The notes below the pieces were generated by a model. That model saw only the letters and a program-made list of their open reading frames with translations. It was not told where the DNA came from and did not search any database. The translations under genes and the position numbers were made by a program. Positions 13,855 through 19,159 of a stretch of 19,159 nucleotides of DNA are shown here, piece after piece (within the stretch, counting starts at the first letter, position 1; every line of letters begins with the position of its first letter). The stretch is from Candidatus Pacearchaeota archaeon. GTDB taxonomy: Archaea > Nanobdellota > Nanobdellia > Pacearchaeales > GW2011-AR1. Location: NCBI GenBank assembly GCA_023142835.1, contig JAGLIS010000005.1, positions 1-19,159 of the forward strand. The letters run 5' to 3'.

Positions 13855-13874
13855 CATAACTCTAATTCTTTAAA

Positions 13875-14600
13875 ATGTTATTAATTAAAGTTCCAGGTAA
13901 AAATGGTCTAGGAATGACCGAGGGTGTAGAGAATGCTCCGAACAAAATTTTAGAAGGGTATTCTAATATAAAAGAATTCGAACTTGATTATTCAAATATC
14001 GAAGAACAAGAAAAAATAATTTATCAAGAAGCTAAAAAAATAATAAATCAAAAACCATTTTTTATCGGAGGAGATCATTCGATAAGCTATCCGCTAGTTA
14101 AAAATTTCATCGAATCACATGAAAATTCTGGAATAATAGTTTTAGATGCACATCCAGATTTAGTGCCTCCAACACAAAATCCTACTCACGAAGAATGGCT
14201 CGCGGCAATAATTAAAGAAACACAGATAAAACCTGAAAATATCCTTTTAATCGGTGCAAGGAACATAGATCCTTCTGAAAAAGGATATCAGATAAAAACA
14301 ATAGCAATCTCAGAACTCCCTAATTGTTCTGAAAAAATAAAAGAATTCTCACATAATAAAAATATTTATCTCTCGATAGACATAGACTTTTTTGATTCAA
14401 GTATTGCACCTGCTACAGGCTATCCTGAAAAAAATGGTTCTACAAAACAGCAGGGTTTAGATTTGATAAAAGACATAATTCAAACAAAAAGAGTTAGGGC
14501 AATAGATTTGGTAGAAGTTAATCCTACAAAACATGAAGCAGAAAAAACAATTTGTCTAGCTAGAGATATTATAAAAACATTTGAGGAGGCTAATTGGTAA
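13875..14600 (+). CDS. speB: Ureohydrolase, probable agmatinase
   Basis: Arginase/agmatinase-family binuclear Mn enzyme that removes urea from a guanidino group. All six metal ligands are seen: His68 in GGDHS, the DAHPD motif at 91-95 giving Asp91, His93 and Asp95, and Asp169 and Asp171 in SIDIDFFD, followed by the APATGYPE loop and a C-terminal DLVEVNP. At 241 residues it is clearly shorter than usual agmatinases (near 290-300), mostly by trimming at the N-terminus. It is followed without a gap by deoxyhypusine synthase, whose ribosome site lies inside its 3' end. In Haloferax a linked agmatinase-like gene has been proposed to act in hypusine formation from agmatine. Agmatinase is therefore preferred over arginase, but the substrate is inferred. 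Confidence 0.88.
   Translation: MLLIKVPGKNGLGMTEGVENAPNKILEGYSNIKEFELDYSNIEEQEKIIYQEAKKIINQKPFFIGGDHSISYPLVKNFIESHENSGIIVLDAHPDLVPPTQNPTHEEWLAAIIKETQIKPENILLIGARNIDPSEKGYQIKTIAISELPNCSEKIKEFSHNKNIYLSIDIDFFDSSIAPATGYPEKNGSTKQQGLDLIKDIIQTKRVRAIDLVEVNPTKHEAEKTICLARDIIKTFEEANW
14583..14589 (+). promoter_or_regulatory. Ribosome-binding site of deoxyhypusine synthase
   Basis: GAGGAGG lies about 11 nt before the ATG at 14601, inside the last codons of the ureohydrolase gene. It is a full-strength archaeal Shine-Dalgarno sequence, in contrast to the leaderless first genes. Confidence 0.65.
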
Positions 14601-15539
14601 ATGAAAAAAGTTAAAGATTATAATTGGAAACCAAATATGACGGTTAAGGAATTAGTTAGAGCTTTTGGAAATTTGGGATACCAAGCTATAGAACTTTCTG
14701 AAGCTGAAAAAGTTGTTCTTAAGATGAAAAGAAATGGAGCTAAGATATTTTTAACATTCACATCAAATATGGTTACTTCCGGTCTAAGAGGATTTTTTGC
14801 ACAACTATGTAAATTAAAAATTCCAAATATTTTAGTGACAACTTCTGGCTCAATTGAAGAAGATATTATGAAATCTCTGGGAGAAGAATTTGAAATTTCG
14901 AACTTTCATGCAGATGATACAGCCCTCCACGAAAAGGGGGAAAACCGTGTTGGAAACTTAATAATTCGTAATGAGTCATATATGAAATTTGAAGACTTGA
15001 TGAAAGAATATCTTACTAAGGTATACCAAAAGGAGAAAAGAATTTCAACATCTAATTTAATTAAGGAGATTGGATTAATGATAAATGATGAAAATTCTAT
15101 TTTATATCAAGCTGCAAGAAATGATATTCCTATATATTGTCCAGGAATAGCGGATTCTTCATTCGGATTTCAACTTTTCATGTTTCAACAAAAAAATCCT
15201 GATTTTATTGTCGATACAATTAAGGATATGGAAAGGATTACAACAGATTTATCATTTGATGATAAGAAGGGTTTAATATCTCTTGGAGGTTCAATCTCAA
15301 AACATTATGCTATTTTTGCAGCACTCCTTTCTGGAGGATTCGATTATGCGGTATACCTCACAACTTCCCATGCTTCTTCAGGTTCACTTTCTGGTGCAAC
15401 GACTCAAGAAGCAAAGTCTTGGGGGAAATTAAAAGATGATGCAGAAGCAGCTACCGTAAATGGGGATGTTTGTATTACTTTTCCAATAATGATGACTTCA
15501 GTATTAGATAAAATGAAAGAAGAAGGATTGATAAAATGA
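14601..15539 (+). CDS. dys: Deoxyhypusine synthase
   Basis: Makes the first step of hypusine on aIF5A, NAD-dependent transfer of an aminobutyl group to a specific lysine. The 312-residue sequence has TSNMVTSGLRGFFAQL near 54-69, GIADSSFGFQ, GGSISKHYA, and the active-site block SGATTQEAKSWGKL with the catalytic Lys276 (human Lys329) and Trp274. The acidic residues that hold spermidine in the human enzyme (Asp313 and Asp316) are replaced by Ser and Leu in GSLSG. Many prokaryotic DHS-like proteins share that change, which allows a donor other than spermidine. Between a ureohydrolase (adjacent codons) and a decarboxylase (4-nt overlap), it points to a polyamine-hypusine operon. aIF5A itself is not in the window. 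A homospermidine-synthase-like role is a less likely alternative. Confidence 0.92.
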   Translation: MKKVKDYNWKPNMTVKELVRAFGNLGYQAIELSEAEKVVLKMKRNGAKIFLTFTSNMVTSGLRGFFAQLCKLKIPNILVTTSGSIEEDIMKSLGEEFEISNFHADDTALHEKGENRVGNLIIRNESYMKFEDLMKEYLTKVYQKEKRISTSNLIKEIGLMINDENSILYQAARNDIPIYCPGIADSSFGFQLFMFQQKNPDFIVDTIKDMERITTDLSFDDKKGLISLGGSISKHYAIFAALLSGGFDYAVYLTTSHASSGSLSGATTQEAKSWGKLKDDAEAATVNGDVCITFPIMMTSVLDKMKEEGLIK

Positions 15540-16576
15540 CTGATGCTTTCTTTACTGTTTCAAAATCAAAACTTATTGAACAGGTAAAAATTTTAGAAGA
15601 TTTAAATTTAGAGATTTCATATTCTTATAAAACTAACAGAGTAATTGGAAATATTCTTCAAGATATTTGTCCAAATATGAGCTTCTCAATCCATGCAAGA
15701 GAAGAAATTGATATGATTAAAGATAAAGAAAAAATTTCGTTTTTTATACAGGCTGAATCTATAGAAGAATTGAAGGAGATTATTTCAAAGGGTGTTAAAT
15801 CATTTGTGATAGACAATGAAGTTGATTTGGATAACCTCTTAGAAGCAATAGAAGAATTAGATATAAAGATAAATTTATCTCTTCGAATGAAATTTCAAGA
15901 ACACAGGATAGGTACTGGAAAATATTTTGTCTACGGAATGTCTTCTAAAAGAGTAAATGAAATAATTTCTCTGATAAAAAACAATCCCTTAATAGAAAAT
16001 CTCGGAATTCATATTCATCGAAAATCTCAGAATACATCTGAGTGGGAAATAAAAGAGGAACTCGAAGATTCTCTAGCGAAGGAGTCTTTAGAGAGAATCA
16101 ACATTATCAATTTTGGAGGAGGTCTCCCAACGGAATATCGTGGGTATACTTCAAAAGTTTTCCCATATATTTTCCAAAAGATAATTCACGCAAAGACATT
16201 TCTTGGACAATACAATATAAGAACAATTCTTGAGCCCGGAAGATTTCTCGCTGCTCCTCCAATGAAGTTAATAACTGAGATAATCCAAATTCAAGATAGA
16301 AATATTATTATTAATACGACGGTCTATAATTGTTCTCTTGATAATATTCTAACAGGGACAAAAATGTTAGTTGAAGGGGAACTTTCAGAGGAGCAAGAAG
16401 GAAATTGTTATTTAATCAAAGGAAATTCTCCAACTAGAGATGATATATTTAGATATAATATTAAATTAAGGAATCCAAAAATTGGAGATAAGATAGTATT
16501 CCTTAATGCAGGAGCATATAATTATACTACTGATTTTTTTGGATATAAAAAACTAAAGACCAAAATTATAGATTAA
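15536..16576 (+). CDS. Fold-III PLP-dependent decarboxylase (ornithine/arginine/diaminopimelate family)
   Basis: A 346-residue member of the alanine-racemase-fold decarboxylases. The PLP lysine is Lys32 in SYSYKTN. IHIHRKSQ carries the stacking His, FGGGLP holds the phosphate, EPGRFLAAP is the classic EPGR motif, and GAYNYTTDFFGY is the C-terminal tyrosine block. The catalytic Cys-Asp found in eukaryotic ornithine decarboxylase (GPTCD) appears here as SPTRD, so the cysteine is Arg. The product amine is therefore uncertain: ornithine, arginine or a carboxy-polyamine could be the substrate. It overlaps the DHS stop codon (ATGA). By context it supplies the amine used by DHS and the ureohydrolase; decarboxylation of arginine to agmatine would fit best. 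Its stop codon directly abuts that of the convergent 92-residue gene. Confidence 0.88.
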   Translation: MTDAFFTVSKSKLIEQVKILEDLNLEISYSYKTNRVIGNILQDICPNMSFSIHAREEIDMIKDKEKISFFIQAESIEELKEIISKGVKSFVIDNEVDLDNLLEAIEELDIKINLSLRMKFQEHRIGTGKYFVYGMSSKRVNEIISLIKNNPLIENLGIHIHRKSQNTSEWEIKEELEDSLAKESLERINIINFGGGLPTEYRGYTSKVFPYIFQKIIHAKTFLGQYNIRTILEPGRFLAAPPMKLITEIIQIQDRNIIINTTVYNCSLDNILTGTKMLVEGELSEEQEGNCYLIKGNSPTRDDIFRYNIKLRNPKIGDKIVFLNAGAYNYTTDFFGYKKLKTKIID

Positions 16577-16855
16577 TTACCAAGCAATATTTTTAGGTTC
16601 TCGTAGCACATACTGAAAATCTTCTAGCAACTCATAAACCTCAATCGACGACTCAATTTGATCATCAAAATATCTAATTTGATATTCTCGCTCGTTATCC
16701 TCATTAAAAATCTCAACAATCATCTCTTTCATATCCTTATAATCTTGGAGTAAATAATGTTTATCCACTTTCATCTCTTTTCCATTTATCCAAACCTTAT
16801 CACCTTCCTTCAACTCCGTAATCGGCTTAGATTGTTTAGTAATTGGTATAGCCAT
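16577..16855 (-). CDS. Small hypothetical protein, 92 residues
   Basis: Not recognised. It starts MAIPIT, and LKEGDKVWINGKEMKVD resembles the first strands of a small SH3-like or OB-like barrel. The remainder is acidic with alternating hydrophobics and ends at NIAW. There are no cysteines and no membrane segment. It has its own TATA box centred 26 nt before the ATG, so it is probably leaderless. It converges on the decarboxylase gene with no bases between the two stop codons. A role cannot be assigned; a nucleic-acid or protein-binding barrel is a guess. Confidence 0.7.
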   Translation of the reverse strand: MAIPITKQSKPITELKEGDKVWINGKEMKVDKHYLLQDYKDMKEMIVEIFNEDNEREYQIRYFDDQIESSIEVYELLEDFQYVLREPKNIAW

Positions 16856-16876
16856 ACTTTAGTTAATACTCTAGAA

Positions 16877-16884
16877 TTTATAAA
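16877..16884 (-). promoter_or_regulatory. TATA box of the 92-residue gene
   Basis: TTTATAAA centred about 26 nt before the ATG at 16855, in the 45-nt gap after the pilin gene. It predicts a leaderless transcript. Confidence 0.6.
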
Positions 16885-16900
16885 GATTTAGATAATTATT

Positions 16901-18040
16901 TTATCTTCCCCAAATTCTTACAGAATAGGGATACGGGCCATTAGGTAGTGATGAACAGCAAGTTACTCGACCACCCATACTTGCAGCTCTGTTGCCAGAT
17001 ACATAATTCATGCCAATACCAGCACTCGCATCATTTGAACTACATATAGCCTCATTGTTCCATTCCCAGCCCCACCTTACAGGAGTATTGGTAGAACAAT
17101 GAAGATTAAATCCATATTTTTGATAGCCATTCTGAAAAGGAAAATTTGTTGTATCAAATTGTGTCCAAACATTTCCTAAGTCTTCCTCCGTTTGAAATCG
17201 TGTAAGTGCCGTTTGTGGAGTTGATAGATTTGCATACATTATATGATTTATACTTGGCCATGTAGCTCTAAGTTGGGTGATTTCTAGGGAGTTAAATGGT
17301 TTATATTTTGCGTTGGTATTATCAAGTGTGAGGTCATCTGCATTAAGGGTATTATTTGTAGTCCAATAGTTTTTATTATATTCGAAAGTATCATCGCTAC
17401 CTGTTGCTTTCATCAACATCATCCACCCCCCGCCATCTGTAGTCATATCACAATAAACTGAAACTGTCTCTTCTCCAATAAGAATATCGTAAACTCCATC
17501 ACCTATTGAACTTCCAGTATTAAGAATCTCTAAACATGACTCTTTAATAGTTTGATAATTGCTTCCTACTTCATAAACAACATCTGCAACATCAAGGATA
17601 ACACCCTCGACAATATCAATTTTTGAAGTCACAGACCCTTCTTTTTCAGTATTACCGACGACGAAAATTGGTGCGACACTTACCGACCCTGGTTCACCAT
17701 ATTCACTTAAATTAAATGTGTAAACTTTACTCAGTCCCGAATCTGGTGCTGGAACTAAACTACTAAAACTCGAACCATTAACGGAAAAAATAATTTTAAT
17801 ACTTTCTATGACTTCATCATCAACATCTCGTTTAACCTGCACCATCGCGAGTTTCTTGTCGGCATCATAGGAAGTGTAACCTCCAGAACTCACGATACTG
17901 ACCCTCCCTTCCAATCCGGAAAACGCTAAGTTCTGCTGAACCATCGGGATAATTGCGGTCCAAACAATTGCCACACCAGCGACGGTAATTAGGATTATTA
18001 AAACAGTTGCGACGATGGCGGAGATTCCTCTTTTGTTCAT
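16901..18040 (-). CDS. Type IV pilin-like protein with C-terminal fibrinogen-like domain
   Basis: A 379-residue exported protein. The N-terminus KRGISAIVATVLIILITVAG is a class III signal peptide: a cleavage site after Gly5 for the archaeal prepilin peptidase (PibD/FlaK type), then a hydrophobic helix used in filament assembly. Residues about 40-150 form a beta-rich pilin-type domain. Residues about 167-379 look like a fibrinogen-related domain: a leading Cys (ESCLEIL), GVYDI, YCDMTTDGGGW at 196-206, and a C-terminal half with paired cysteines (NLHCS, AICSS, TCCSS) ending YSVRIWGR. This would place a lectin-like sugar-binding head on a pilus or surface subunit. The gene is monocistronic with a TATA box 26 nt before the ATG. 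Domain recognition is by motif; ligand unknown. Confidence 0.88.
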   Translation of the reverse strand: MNKRGISAIVATVLIILITVAGVAIVWTAIIPMVQQNLAFSGLEGRVSIVSSGGYTSYDADKKLAMVQVKRDVDDEVIESIKIIFSVNGSSFSSLVPAPDSGLSKVYTFNLSEYGEPGSVSVAPIFVVGNTEKEGSVTSKIDIVEGVILDVADVVYEVGSNYQTIKESCLEILNTGSSIGDGVYDILIGEETVSVYCDMTTDGGGWMMLMKATGSDDTFEYNKNYWTTNNTLNADDLTLDNTNAKYKPFNSLEITQLRATWPSINHIMYANLSTPQTALTRFQTEEDLGNVWTQFDTTNFPFQNGYQKYGFNLHCSTNTPVRWGWEWNNEAICSSNDASAGIGMNYVSGNRAASMGGRVTCCSSLPNGPYPYSVRIWGR

Positions 18041-18060
18041 GATTTCTATTAGAAAATAAA

Positions 18061-18069
18061 CTATATAAG
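18061..18069 (-). promoter_or_regulatory. TATA box of the pilin gene
   Basis: CTTATATAG on the minus strand, centred 25 nt before the ATG at 18040; predicts a leaderless mRNA. It lies directly after the membrane peptide's stop codon. Confidence 0.6.
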
Positions 18070-18085
18070 TTTATTTAGTAATAAC

Positions 18086-18262
18086 TTAATTTGCCCAACC
18101 ATAAAAAATAATCAAAGTAATTATTACAACAAGAACTCCACCTACTGCAACACCATAATAAGGAATATAAAGCTCTCTCATTCTCTCAAATAAACCAAAA
18201 AACGCTAAAATAAAAATAAGAACAAATGCTGAAATCAATCCAGTAATTTTTTTAGCTACCAT
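18086..18262 (-). CDS. Small two-helix membrane protein
   Basis: A 58-residue peptide beginning MVAKKITG with two hydrophobic helices (residues about 7-24 and 34-55) joined by a short charged turn (ERMRELY). I start at the ATG at 18262, which follows the proS stop with one base between. Longer in-frame starts up to 18310 would overlap proS and have no support. It is likely translated from the proS transcript. No family is recognised; small membrane proteins like this are frequent in these genomes and the function is unknown. Confidence 0.65.
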   Translation of the reverse strand: MVAKKITGLISAFVLIFILAFFGLFERMRELYIPYYGVAVGGVLVVIITLIIFYGWAN

Positions 18263-18263
18263 C

Positions 18264-19159
18264 TTAATAACTCTTCCCTGCATAAATAACCTCATTTGAT
18301 TTCTTTCCACAAATCAAACATTTTCCGTTGGCTTTCTCTTTTTTGTCAGCACGGGTCCCCATAACACGGGCTTGTAATTCATTTTCTATAAACTTTGCAC
18401 AGTTAGACCCATCTTTTTCAGAGGAACAAAACCCAAATCTTGCAATTCTTTTCGAATCTAAAACTTTCTTAATACTAATTTTATCTTTACAATCTACGAC
18501 TTTTTCTTTGAAAAAATTATCAGCACGATCTAATAATCTAGAATCATATTCTGCACCGAGATTCTTAATTGATTCCACTAAATCTTTAACTTTAACTGAA
18601 ATTTTTTCTTTTATATCTCTAATAAAAATAATAACTTCATCATTTTCTAATTCCTTTTCACCGATTTCAATTCTAAATGGAACACCTTTCATTTCCCAAT
18701 AAAAAAATTTCTCCCCTGATCGTTTATCTGAGTCATCAATTCCTACATCAATATATTCTTTAGTTAAATTTTTTTGAATTTCTTTAACTTTCTCTTTAAC
18801 TTTCCTTGATTCTTTACTATAAAACGGGACTATAACTACTTGTAACGGTGCGAGGGTATAAGGTAATACTAAACCATTATCGTCTCCATGTATGGAGATT
18901 ATCGAGGCTAAAATTCTTGACATACAAGGACCATAGCAAGTTAACCACGGCGTTTTTTCTTTTTCACTCTCGTCAACAAATTTTACATTAAATGCTTTAA
19001 CAAAATCTTGGCTAATCAAATGAGTAGATGGTTGCTGGATAATTTTTCCATCAGGTAAAATAGAATCACTTCCTATGGTATATTTTGCTCCAGGGAATTT
19101 ATCCCATTGAGGTCTTTTCATAGGTAAAAATGGAACACCAAAAATTTTGTGCATAATTT
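18264..19159 (-). CDS. proS: Prolyl-tRNA synthetase, C-terminal part (cut by window edge)
   Basis: Class II aminoacyl-tRNA synthetase that charges tRNA-Pro. About 298 codons are visible with the frame still open at the window edge; the N-terminal catalytic half is outside. The archaeal/eukaryotic type is clear from GSDSILPDGK, QQPSTHLISQDFVKAFNVKF, the motif 3 region SRILASIISIHGDDNGLVLP, and the anticodon-binding domain starting APLQVVIVP. The C-terminal zinc-binding domain has Cys in FGFCSSE, SNCAKF and CLICG, and the protein ends in KSY, as expected: the invariant terminal Tyr of this type. The methionine at 19154 is internal, not a start. Identity is secure. Confidence 0.97.
   Translation of the reverse strand, partial: IMHKIFGVPFLPMKRPQWDKFPGAKYTIGSDSILPDGKIIQQPSTHLISQDFVKAFNVKFVDESEKEKTPWLTCYGPCMSRILASIISIHGDDNGLVLPYTLAPLQVVIVPFYSKESRKVKEKVKEIQKNLTKEYIDVGIDDSDKRSGEKFFYWEMKGVPFRIEIGEKELENDEVIIFIRDIKEKISVKVKDLVESIKNLGAEYDSRLLDRADNFFKEKVVDCKDKISIKKVLDSKRIARFGFCSSEKDGSNCAKFIENELQARVMGTRADKKEKANGKCLICGKKSNEVIYAGKSY

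Noticed and set aside
1..19159. tRNA, rRNA or CRISPR array
   Set aside because: No T-loop-like signature with a foldable cloverleaf, no rRNA segments and no regularly spaced repeats were seen by reading both strands.

Overview
The window looks like a low-GC archaeal genome segment, most likely from a DPANN-type lineage such as Woesearchaeota or Pacearchaeota. The lineage is inference. The archaeal assignment rests on ribosomal proteins L7Ae, S28e and L24e, the KEOPS subunit Kae1, an archaeal-type prolyl-tRNA synthetase, a class III (type IV pilin) signal peptide, deoxyhypusine synthase, and repeated TATA boxes about 26 nt before start codons, which indicates mostly leaderless transcripts. The DNA gyrase is of bacterial type, as in many archaea that acquired it.

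Layout. 1-2798 (minus): gyrB, a 66-residue zinc-ribbon protein and the 5' part of gyrA, with overlapping ends. 2851-3790 (minus): L7Ae, S28e and L24e. The L7Ae leader contains a near-perfect kink-turn, a likely autoregulatory L7Ae site. 3784-4155 (minus): 3' remnant of a DDE transposase. 4148-9820 (minus): a three-gene overlapping surface operon, made of a secreted protein joining a duplicated beta-helix to an alpha/beta-hydrolase, a four-helix membrane protein, and a CARDB-like secreted protein with a Cys-rich tail. 9911-10906 (minus): kae1. 11023-11595 (plus): an unrecognised 190-residue membrane-anchored protein, bracketed by two copies of a 29-bp imperfect repeat.

11697-13774 (plus): a DisA-type diadenylate cyclase translationally coupled to a DHH/DHHA1 phosphodiesterase, an apparent make-and-break pair for c-di-AMP. 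13783-16576 (plus): a leader with a 10-residue mini-ORF and a perfect 16-bp palindrome, then a ureohydrolase (agmatinase-like), deoxyhypusine synthase and a fold-III PLP decarboxylase. Together these read as a compact polyamine-to-hypusine operon for modifying aIF5A. 16577-18069 (minus): a small hypothetical protein and a pilin fused to a fibrinogen-like domain. 18086-19159 (minus): a two-helix membrane peptide and the 3' part of proS.

The strongest items for follow-up are the disA-DHH pair, the ureohydrolase-DHS-decarboxylase operon, the kink-turn before L7Ae, the pilin-fibrinogen fusion and the beta-helix/hydrolase surface protein. No tRNA, rRNA or CRISPR array was recognised.
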